From contig NZ_CP012914.1 of NCBI RefSeq assembly GCF_001315015.1, positions 682,001-746,000 on the forward strand: a stretch of 64,000 nt of DNA, read 5' to 3'. Positions 54,505 through 64,000 of this stretch are shown here, one piece after another; the first letter of the stretch is position 1; each line of letters opens with the position of its first letter. A program made the translations under genes and the position numbers. The notes under the pieces are model-generated. The model made no database searches. It was not told the DNA's origin and saw only the letters and a program-made list of their open reading frames with translations. The stretch comes from Azospirillum brasilense (GTDB lineage Bacteria > Pseudomonadota > Alphaproteobacteria > Azospirillales > Azospirillaceae).

Positions 54505-55491
54505 TTACCAGTTGCCCGCCGGGCTCGGCTCGCCCTCGTGGTGGGCCAGCCAGCGCTCGGCCTCCAGGGCGGCCATGCAGCCCATGCCGGCGGCGGTGAC
54601 GGCCTGCCGGTAGATCTTGTCCTTCACGTCACCCGCCGCGAAGACGCCCGGCACGTTGGTGGCCGTCGAGTCGGGGGCGGTGACGATGTAGCCCTCGGAG
54701 TCGGTCTCCACCTTGCCCTGGAAGACGGCGGTGGCGGGGACATGGCCGATGGCGACGAAGACGCCGGCCACCGGGATCACCCGCTCCTCGCCCGACTTCA
54801 CGTTCTTCACGCGCACGCCGGTGACGCCGCGCGGGTTGCCCAGCGAGCCGTCGCCCTCGCCGACGATCTCCTCGACCACGCTGTCCCAGACGACCTCGAT
54901 CTTGGGGTTGCGGAACAGCCGGTCCTGCATGATCCGCTCGGCGCGGAAGCTGTCGCGGCGGTGGATGACCGTCACCTTGGAGGCGTGGTTGGTGAGGTAC
55001 AGCGCCTCCTCCACCGCGGAGTTGCCGCCCCCGATGACCGCGATCTCCTTGCCGCGGAAGAAGAAGCCGTCGCAGGTGGCGCAGGCCGACACGCCGAAGC
55101 CGCGGTAGATCTCCTCGCTGGAGATGCCCAGCCAGCGGGCCTGCGCGCCGGTCGCGATGATGACGCTGTCGGCGGTGTAGGTGTCGCCCGAGTCGCCCTT
55201 GCAGACGAAGGGGCGCTGGCTGAAGTCGACATCGGTGATCAGGTCGAAGACCATCTTGGTCCCGACATGCTCGGCCTGCTTCTGCATCTGCTCCATCAGC
55301 CACGGTCCCTGGATGGGGTCGGCGAAGCCGGGATAGTTCTCGACGTCGGTGGTGATCATGAGCTGGCCGCCCGGCTGCATGCCCTGCACCATCAGCGGCT
55401 GCAGGTTGGCGCGCGCCGCGTAGATGGCCGCGGTATAGCCGGCAGGACCGGCGCCGATGATGAGAACCTTGGTGTGGTGGGTGCTGGGCAT
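54505..55491 (-). CDS. trxB: Thioredoxin-disulfide reductase
   Basis: 328 residues from ATG 55491; the 36-codon extension upstream is rejected. FAD motif GAGPAGYTAAIYAARA, NADPH motif GGGNSAVEEAL, and the redox pair CATC (Cys137, Cys140). Reduces thioredoxin with NADPH in the cytosol. In Azospirillum-like genomes it sits near an Lrp gene, as here (about 2.8 kb away). Confidence 0.94.
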   Translation of the reverse strand: MPSTHHTKVLIIGAGPAGYTAAIYAARANLQPLMVQGMQPGGQLMITTDVENYPGFADPIQGPWLMEQMQKQAEHVGTKMVFDLITDVDFSQRPFVCKGDSGDTYTADSVIIATGAQARWLGISSEEIYRGFGVSACATCDGFFFRGKEIAVIGGGNSAVEEALYLTNHASKVTVIHRRDSFRAERIMQDRLFRNPKIEVVWDSVVEEIVGEGDGSLGNPRGVTGVRVKNVKSGEERVIPVAGVFVAIGHVPATAVFQGKVETDSEGYIVTAPDSTATNVPGVFAAGDVKDKIYRQAVTAAGMGCMAALEAERWLAHHEGEPSPAGNW

Positions 55492-55650
55492 CGCTCTGTC
55501 CGTCACGATCTGATCTGATGCGGACCATAGGGCCGCGCCGAACATATGGTCCAGTTCCGACGCGCTGTCATCGGAAAGCCTGCCATGCCGGCCCATCATG
55601 GTGACGATGCCTCGCCCCGACCACCCGGGGGACCACCCGGGGAATGCCCC

Positions 55651-56295
55651 TCAATAATGGACCGGCGCGGCCCCCGTCCGGTTCTTCAGCCAGGCGCCGA
55701 CGCGGTGACGCCACTGCTCGTGCCAGATGTAGACACTGTTGCGGACCCAGTTCATCTGCACGGCGCGGCGCCGGCCCTCGAAGGAATGGTGCCCGTGCCA
55801 GGAGGTGTCGGTGCGGCGGAAGCACAGCAGCGTGCCCTCGTCCGGCGGCACCTCGGCGGCGTAATCCTCCAGGTTCGGGCTGCGCAGCACGCGCAGGCGC
55901 CCGCCCGACGCCTCCCAGGGTGGGTTCATGTAGATCAGGACGGTGACGATCTTGCTGGCCGAATCGGGGTGGATCTTCCCGTCGGTCGCCCGGCACATGC
56001 CGCGGGCGGTGAACATGGTCGGGTAGCGCGACAGGTCGAGTCCGAACTTCTCCGAGAAGGCCTGGCAGACCGCTTCGCTGCGCAGCTCCTCAATCAGAGC
56101 GTCGAAGGCCGGCCCCTGTGGGAAGACGCCGAGCGGAATCGAGCCGGGCTTGTCCACCTTGGGGTAGTCGCGGTGCAGGGCCTCCAGATGCTCCCGCTTC
56201 ACGAAGCCGGGGACGCAGAGGAAGTCGAACGGCTCGTGCTGCAGCGGGGTGGCGCGGAAGCGGTCCAGATCCAGCATGGTGGTGGGCGTGGACAT
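55651..56295 (-). CDS. 2OG-Fe(II) oxygenase (first of two)
   Basis: 214 residues from ATG 56295 with GGAG upstream. Iron ligands H-x-D are His109 and Asp111 in KIHPDSASKIVTVLIYMN; the distal His167 is in TDTSWHGH; Arg175-177 in EGRRRAVQ would bind 2-oxoglutarate. The enzyme hydroxylates an unknown substrate. A relative with the same motif plan lies 37 bp upstream. Confidence 0.82.
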   Translation of the reverse strand: MSTPTTMLDLDRFRATPLQHEPFDFLCVPGFVKREHLEALHRDYPKVDKPGSIPLGVFPQGPAFDALIEELRSEAVCQAFSEKFGLDLSRYPTMFTARGMCRATDGKIHPDSASKIVTVLIYMNPPWEASGGRLRVLRSPNLEDYAAEVPPDEGTLLCFRRTDTSWHGHHSFEGRRRAVQMNWVRNSVYIWHEQWRHRVGAWLKNRTGAAPVHY

Positions 56296-56332
56296 GGGGC
56301 GGTCTCCAGGCGGCAATTCAGGCCACGGCAAT

Positions 56333-56989
56333 TCAGGCGACAGGCGTGTCGGGGAAGGCCAGCTCGTGGCGCGCGCGCCATTCCGGGCCGACGTAATTCA
56401 CGATGATCGACTTGCGCACGCCGCGGATCGGGCGCGGGGCGAAGCCATGCCACGTGTTCGTTCCGGGAACGAAGACCAATCCCCCGTTGAAGGCGTAGGG
56501 CGCGCGGGTGACGACGGTGCGGGTGGCGTCCAGCACGTCGGTGCCCCAGTCGGCGCAGTCCGGCCCCTTGGAGAGATAGATCAGCATCGTGAACTTCTTG
56601 ACGCCGATGTCCGTGTGCGGCTCCAGCCAGAAGCCGTCGGTGTCCTGGCAATATTCGATGCGCAGCGAGGTGCCGGCCAGAGCGACGCCACAGGTCCGCT
56701 CGATCGCCTCCGTCACCGCCCGCCGCTGGAAGGCCGTGGCGACCGCGTCGCAGACGGGATGCTCGGCCCGGCTGCGGGCGCAGAAATAGCTGCGGGTGGC
56801 GTTGTTGGTGTCGCGCTTGCCCATGGTGTCGCCGACCGGCGGCGGTGCCCAGGGCAGGGCGGCGATGCCGTCCGCCGCCTCGTCGGGAAGCGCGCGCGAC
56901 AACAGCCAGTGGCGGTAGGGGGCATCCTTGGTCGGAGCATCGTCCAGGCAGCGGATGAAGGCATCCTGGACCGCGTCAGGCGAAACCAT
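56333..56989 (-). CDS. 2OG-Fe(II) oxygenase (second of two)
   Basis: 218 residues from ATG 56989. His125/Asp127 in EPHTDIGVKKFTMLIYLS, distal His181 in TNTWHGF and Arg192 in RGVRKSIIVNY. Same fold and strand as the downstream neighbour but only distantly alike, so an old duplication or two steps of one pathway are possible. Likely cotranscribed with it. Confidence 0.82.
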   Translation of the reverse strand: MVSPDAVQDAFIRCLDDAPTKDAPYRHWLLSRALPDEAADGIAALPWAPPPVGDTMGKRDTNNATRSYFCARSRAEHPVCDAVATAFQRRAVTEAIERTCGVALAGTSLRIEYCQDTDGFWLEPHTDIGVKKFTMLIYLSKGPDCADWGTDVLDATRTVVTRAPYAFNGGLVFVPGTNTWHGFAPRPIRGVRKSIIVNYVGPEWRARHELAFPDTPVA

Positions 56990-57153
56990 GCGAAAAGATC
57001 CAATGCGTCCCAGCGGTAAAAGCGAATTACCACAGGGCGGCACACGCGCTAAATGAATTAGCGTTCATGAACCTTTTGACAGGATTTCTGCCTGAACAGC
57101 ATAAGCATGCGATAATACGCCGCGGCGTTGCGGAGTGTGGTGCACACCGGATT

Positions 57154-58143
57154 TCAGGCGCTGTGCTTGGCGCGGTGGGCCAAAAGACGATGGCGCAACT
57201 CTTCGGCGACTTGCCGGGTGTCGTCCAACGTTGGGTAGGTCCACTGTTCCAGGGCGCCGGTGAAGGGGCGTGTGATGCCTTCCTTGTAGAGTTCTTCGTG
57301 GAAGCTGCGGAACTTGGGCGAGCCGCCTTCCAGCTCGATCACATAGACCGGCTTTCCGGTGGAGCAGGCTTCCGAGGTCATGGACACGCTGTCGCAGGTC
57401 ACCACCACCGCGTCAGCCAAGCCGAGATAGGCGAAATAAGGGTTCTCCCCCGTGCCGTCCCACACCTCCGCCGGCAGGCCGTTCAGGCGGGCGCGCAGGA
57501 TCGCCTCGTTGTCGGCGCCGGTGCGGCGCGACGGGGTGACCATCAGCCCGGCCCCCTTGCCGCGGGCCAGTTCCGACAGCTTCTCCGCGACGTCGCCCAT
57601 AATGGTCGGGGTCAGGGCGTAGACGCCGTTGGTGCCGCCGATCAGCACGGCGACGCGCGGGTGCGGCAGGTCGGCGAGCCGGGGGGCGTGGCGTTGCGCG
57701 GCCTCGGTCAGCAGCTTGGGCGTCACGCGGTGCAGGGCGCCGCGGGTGGCCATGACGTTGGGGCCGCGCAGCCGGTCATGCCGGGGCACCACGACGAGGC
57801 CGAAATGACGCGGGTTGATCTGCGGGTCCTGGATGTAGACGGTGAATGTCCGCCCGCGCGACTGCTTGCTGGCGGCCAGCAGCGGCGCGATGGCCTGGCG
57901 ACCCGAGCCGATCATCAGGTCGGGCCAGGGCGCGCGGATGGGGTCGCCCTCCGGCCCGGCGGCGAAGCGGTTGCCCAGCCGCAGGAAGGGGCTGAGCTGA
58001 CGCCACGGGCTGCGCAGCCGCACGCGCTTCACGACGGGGGTGAGGCCCAGCGCCTCGGCAAGGCCGATGCACTGGTTTTCCATGCCGGGCTTGCCGTCCG
58101 ACACGACCCAGCAGGTGAGGGAACCGGAAAGGGAGAACTGCAT
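57154..58143 (-). CDS. ELM1/DUF1022 family protein
   Basis: 329 residues from ATG 58143 (a GTG 6 bases upstream is the alternative). Start CWVVSDGKPGMENQCIGLAEALG, then VLIGGTNGVYALT, MVTPSRRTG and TCDSVSMTSEACSTGKPVYVIELEG mark the mitochondrial-fission-ELM1-like family, common in alphaproteobacteria. The fold resembles GT-B glycosyltransferases. Cellular role uncertain. The gap 56990-57153 holds no gene. Confidence 0.85.
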   Translation of the reverse strand: MQFSLSGSLTCWVVSDGKPGMENQCIGLAEALGLTPVVKRVRLRSPWRQLSPFLRLGNRFAAGPEGDPIRAPWPDLMIGSGRQAIAPLLAASKQSRGRTFTVYIQDPQINPRHFGLVVVPRHDRLRGPNVMATRGALHRVTPKLLTEAAQRHAPRLADLPHPRVAVLIGGTNGVYALTPTIMGDVAEKLSELARGKGAGLMVTPSRRTGADNEAILRARLNGLPAEVWDGTGENPYFAYLGLADAVVVTCDSVSMTSEACSTGKPVYVIELEGGSPKFRSFHEELYKEGITRPFTGALEQWTYPTLDDTRQVAEELRHRLLAHRAKHSA

Positions 58144-58319
58144 CGTCACACGAGTGGTTTGGGGGTGCGGCTGGTTGTCGCGTCTGGGTGGGCGTCTGGG
58201 CTGGATACATCGATAGAAAGTTTTTCCACCAACGCCGATACGGGTTTCTTGCTTGGCGTGGATGGCTGCGCCGTGTAATATCCTTTCTTCAAATCACCCC
58301 CGGAGCGACCGAGCAAACC

Positions 58320-58874
58320 ATGCGGCGGGTCAAACTCGACCGAATTGACCGGCGGATTTTGCGCGACCTGCAAAATGACGGCCGGATGACCAACGTAGAA
58401 CTCGCGAGGCGTGCCGGCATCTCTGCCCCTCCGTGTTTGCGGCGTGTCCGCGCCTTGGAAGAGGCGGGCTTCATCCGCGGCTATCACGCCGACATCAACC
58501 CCGACGCGCTCGGGTTCGGTGTCACCGTGTTCGCCCAGGTCGGCCTGTCCAGCCAAGCTGAAGTGGACCTAAAGAAATTCGAGGAACTCGTCAACTCCTG
58601 GCCCATGGTGCGTGAGTGCAACATGCTGGCCGGTGAATATGATTTCCTGCTGAAGATCGTGGCGGAGGACTGGGACGACTACCAGCGCTTCCTGACCACG
58701 AAGCTGACGGCGGCGCCCAACGTGGCGCACGTCAAGTCGGCTCTGTCGATCCGCACGTCGAAGCACACGCCCGGTGTGCCGATCGACGTCGACTCGCCGG
58801 ACATCCCCGACTCGCTGGAGGATGACGACGAAGAGGACGAGGGCGAATCCTCGACCCGGGTGGCGCGCCGCTGA
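58320..58874 (+). CDS. Lrp/AsnC-family transcriptional regulator with an acidic tail
   Basis: 184 residues from ATG 58320, with GGAGCGACC upstream; the upstream extension is rejected. Helix-turn-helix LDRIDRRILRDLQNDGRMTNVELARRAGISAPPCLRRVRALEEAGFI and a RAM ligand-binding domain. The C-terminal end is unusually acidic (DSLEDDDEEDEGES) and makes the protein 20-30 residues longer than typical Lrp. A global amino-acid-responsive regulator is likely. Confidence 0.9.
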   Translation: MRRVKLDRIDRRILRDLQNDGRMTNVELARRAGISAPPCLRRVRALEEAGFIRGYHADINPDALGFGVTVFAQVGLSSQAEVDLKKFEELVNSWPMVRECNMLAGEYDFLLKIVAEDWDDYQRFLTTKLTAAPNVAHVKSALSIRTSKHTPGVPIDVDSPDIPDSLEDDDEEDEGESSTRVARR

Positions 58875-58911
58875 GGCGGCGCCGCACTAAAACGGGTAGC
58901 CCTTTCTCCGG

Positions 58912-58955
58912 ACAGCCGGCACCGCACCCAGCGTATGGGATGTGGTGCCGGCTGT
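58912..58955 (+). terminator. Long hairpin after the Lrp gene
   Basis: Perfect 12-bp stem ACAGCCGGCACC/GGTGCCGGCTGT with a partly paired 20-base loop, 37 bp past the stop. T-poor tail, so its strength is uncertain. Confidence 0.65.
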
Positions 58956-59115
58956 TCGTGTTTCGGAAACACGGCCCTTGCGCAATTTTATGACGCTGAG
59001 CGTTTCCGAAAATGGATTTCTGCCCGTCTTCGCACGTGCGATGCTTTCCACGGCGAAGGTGCTAAACTCGTGCGACACCGATTTCGCCGATTTTGCCCGT
59101 GACCGGGAGACGATG

Positions 59116-60027
59116 ATGGCCCTACCCCGCCGCCGTGCCCTTCCGCCGCGCCTTTTCCTGCCGACGCTGGCGCTTGCCGCCGCGCTGGCCCTGCCGCCCC
59201 TGCTCGGCTCCCAGCCGGCGGTGGCGGCCACGCCGGGCGTCCATGCGGAGGAGATCGTCCGCTTCCCCTCGCTCGACGCCGATCTGACCAGCGGTGCCCC
59301 GACGCCCTTGACCGGGCGCTTCCTGCGCCCCAAGGCTGACGGCCCCTATGCCACCGTCGTCCTGCTGCATGGCTGCAGCGGCCTCTACGCCAAGACCGGG
59401 CGGGTGGCGTCCCGGCACATCGACTGGGCGTTGACGCTGCGCGAACAGGGTTATGCGGTGCTTATGGTGGACAGCTTCGGTCCGCGGGGTGTGGCTGAGG
59501 TCTGCACGGTCAAGGACCGTCCCGTCCGGGCGACGGAGGAGCGCAAGCGCGACGCCTGGGCGGCGCTGGCCTACCTGCGCGCGCGCAGCGACGTGGACAG
59601 CGACCGGATCGCCCTGATGGGCTGGTCGCAGGGGGCGGGCACGGTGCTGGCCGCCTATGGGCCGGGCGGGCAGGGGAACGGCTTCCGCGCCGCCATCGCC
59701 TTCTATCCCGGCTGCCGGACGCCGCTGAGCGACGCCGATTGGCAGCCGGAGGGCCCGCTGCTGATGCTGCTGGGCGGCAAGGATGAATGGACGCCGGCGG
59801 AGCGCTGCCTGGAGCTGGCGAGCCGCGAGCCGGTGAAGGAGCGCACCGAGGTCGTGGTCTATCCCGACGCCCATCACGGCTTCGATTCCCCCCATGCGCC
59901 GCTGCGCAAGCGCCGCAATCTAGCGACCGCCCCGGCGGGCGAGGCGACGGTCGGCACCGACGAGTCCGCCCGCAAGGACGCCATCGAGCGGGTCAGCGCC
60001 TTCCTGGCGGAGCGGCTGCGGGGGTAG
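59116..60027 (+). CDS. Secreted dienelactone-hydrolase-family protein
   Basis: 303 residues from ATG 59116 (ATG 59113 has too short a spacer from GGGAG). Signal peptide 1-38 (ending PAVAATP). Alpha/beta hydrolase with VVLLHGCSGL, nucleophile Ser171 in MGWSQGAG, Asp223 in GGKDEW and His254 in DAHHGFD. It probably hydrolyses an ester or lactone in the periplasm. Followed by a terminator shared with greA. Confidence 0.85.
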   Translation: MALPRRRALPPRLFLPTLALAAALALPPLLGSQPAVAATPGVHAEEIVRFPSLDADLTSGAPTPLTGRFLRPKADGPYATVVLLHGCSGLYAKTGRVASRHIDWALTLREQGYAVLMVDSFGPRGVAEVCTVKDRPVRATEERKRDAWAALAYLRARSDVDSDRIALMGWSQGAGTVLAAYGPGGQGNGFRAAIAFYPGCRTPLSDADWQPEGPLLMLLGGKDEWTPAERCLELASREPVKERTEVVVYPDAHHGFDSPHAPLRKRRNLATAPAGEATVGTDESARKDAIERVSAFLAERLRG

Positions 60028-60051
60028 GAGGGCGGGTCACGGGTGAAAAAC

Positions 60052-60087
60052 AAAGCGCCCCGCACCGGTTGTCGGTGCGGGGCGTTT
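60052..60087. terminator. Bidirectional terminator between the hydrolase gene and greA
   Basis: CGCCCCGCACC/GGTGCGGGGCG stem with a 7-base loop; TTT follows on the plus strand and a CTTTGTTTTT tract on the minus strand, so it can serve both genes. Confidence 0.85.
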
Positions 60088-60149
60088 CGGTTCGCGGTCG
60101 GTGGTGGGGCTGAGTCTTGCGAACCGGCCCCTGAAGCTTGGACCCGCGC

Positions 60150-60623
60150 TTACTTGAAGGCGACGGTGACGATCTCGTAGACCTTGGACCCGCCCGGTGT
60201 GGAGACTTCCACGCTGTCGCCGACCGACTTGTTGATCAGCGCGCGGGCCAGCGGCGCCTGGATGGACAGCATGCCGTTCTTGATGTCGCTCTCGTCCTGG
60301 CCGACGATCTGGTAGGTGATCTCCTCGTCGGTGTCCTCGTCCGCGAGCGTGACGGTGGCACCGAACTTCACCGAACTGCCGGACAGCTTCGTCGGGTCGA
60401 TGACCTCGGCGCGGCTGATCTTGTCCTCCAGCTCCGCGACGCGGCCCTCGATGAAGCTCTGGCGTTCACGCGCGGCGGTGTATTCGGCGTTTTCCGACAG
60501 GTCCCCGTGCTCACGCGCCTCGGCGATCGCCTTGATGACGTTGGGCCGTTCGACAGTCTTGAGGTGCTTCAACTCCTCTTGCAGGCGGTTGTATCCCGCC
60601 GCAGTCATTGGAACTTTTTCCAT
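60150..60623 (-). CDS. greA: Transcription elongation factor GreA
   Basis: 157 residues. N-terminal coiled coil with the GreA tip ([32 protein letters not shown], acidic D and E at the turn) and the FKBP-like C-terminal domain ([35 protein letters not shown]). Rescues stalled RNA polymerase by stimulating transcript cleavage. Lies 82 bp downstream of carB on the same strand, separated by a hairpin. Confidence 0.95.
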   Translation of the reverse strand: MEKVPMTAAGYNRLQEELKHLKTVERPNVIKAIAEAREHGDLSENAEYTAARERQSFIEGRVAELEDKISRAEVIDPTKLSGSSVKFGATVTLADEDTDEEITYQIVGQDESDIKNGMLSIQAPLARALINKSVGDSVEVSTPGGSKVYEIVTVAFK

Positions 60624-60665
60624 CGTTCAATCCATCACCATGCCGACGCAGCGCCCTGGGAAAGC

Positions 60666-60698
60666 TACGGCGCGGCGGAGGAGGTCCGCCGCGCCGTA
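60666..60698 (-). terminator. Hairpin between carB and greA
   Basis: Perfect 14-bp stem TACGGCGCGGCGGA/TCCGCCGCGCCGTA with a 5-base loop, just after the carB stop on the minus strand. It may partly end carB transcripts before greA. Confidence 0.75.
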
Positions 60699-60705
60699 AA
60701 CCGTC

Positions 60706-63957
<3,252 letters not shown>

Positions 63958-64000
63958 GGGTCCGCTTCTCGACGTTCGTGCAGCAAAAGCCCCCTCGCGC

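Overview
The window is GC-rich throughout, with dense translationally coupled operons and long antisense shadow frames. Gene content (complete carB, greA, a trxB/Lrp neighbourhood, DUF4170, cytochrome c', a DUF1022/ELM1 protein, several branched-chain-amino-acid-type ABC genes) points to an alphaproteobacterium of the Rhodospirillales, most like Azospirillum. The genus is an inference from gene content and remembered synteny, not from a database search. No rRNA, tRNA, CRISPR array or intact insertion sequence was seen.

Layout. (1) 1-9081, minus strand: the 5' end of a Cys-type Tat-exported sulfatase, a MoxR-DUF58-DUF4381-VWA-VWA-TPR-BatD set, a periplasmic HAD phosphatase and a true formylglycine-generating enzyme (FGE) with both catalytic cysteines. 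Most junctions are 4-bp overlaps. A membrane TPR protein (9371-11155) diverges from it. (2) 11480-22135: a LysR regulator divergent from a ten-gene catabolic/uptake operon: CoA-transferase, enoyl-CoA hydratase, SnoaL-like, amidase, an SDR lacking the usual catalytic residues, and a five-part branched-chain-amino-acid-type ABC importer. A decayed transposase tail follows. (3) 22418-41098: the most interesting region. An 11-gene, 17-kb minus-strand Srf-type locus holds two SrfA-like membrane proteins (one with a VWA domain and a duplicated SrfA-like domain), SrfB (HSP70/actin-type ATPase motifs), SrfC (GTPase motifs), a Sel1-repeat membrane protein, a periplasmic VWA protein, an ABC ATPase plus FtsX-like permease, a degenerate FGE-fold protein and two coiled-coil lipoproteins. 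A membrane-anchored trypsin-like protease diverges from it. (4) 41120-47673: housekeeping and membrane genes (metallophosphoesterase, DUF4170, cytochrome b561-like, cytochrome c', aspartate aminotransferase, NhaA, an atypical Nramp-like transporter). (5) 47674-49167: a gene-poor, locally AT-rich stretch with two copies of a TTGGTAT(A/G)CCAA palindrome, a 42-residue small gene with its own terminator and a possible small RNA. (6) 49168-63957: EF-G-like GTPase with an altered G3 box, ketopantoate reductase-like protein, Cache-like secreted protein, Dps with an Irr-like palindrome upstream, DoxX, TrxB, two 2OG-Fe(II) oxygenases, ELM1-like protein, Lrp, secreted dienelactone-hydrolase-like protein, GreA and CarB.

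How the parts may work together. Region 1 looks like export, maturation and folding machinery for a sulfatase: FGE makes the catalytic formylglycine, and the MoxR/Bat set is a likely chaperone-type membrane complex. Region 3 combines a cytosolic chaperone-like ATPase and a dynamin-like GTPase with membrane, periplasmic and lipoprotein parts and an ABC exporter-type pair, so a cell-envelope assembly, secretion or stress machine is the most economical reading. Its function cannot be proven from sequence. Region 2 reads as import and CoA-dependent breakdown of an amide or acyl compound under LysR control.
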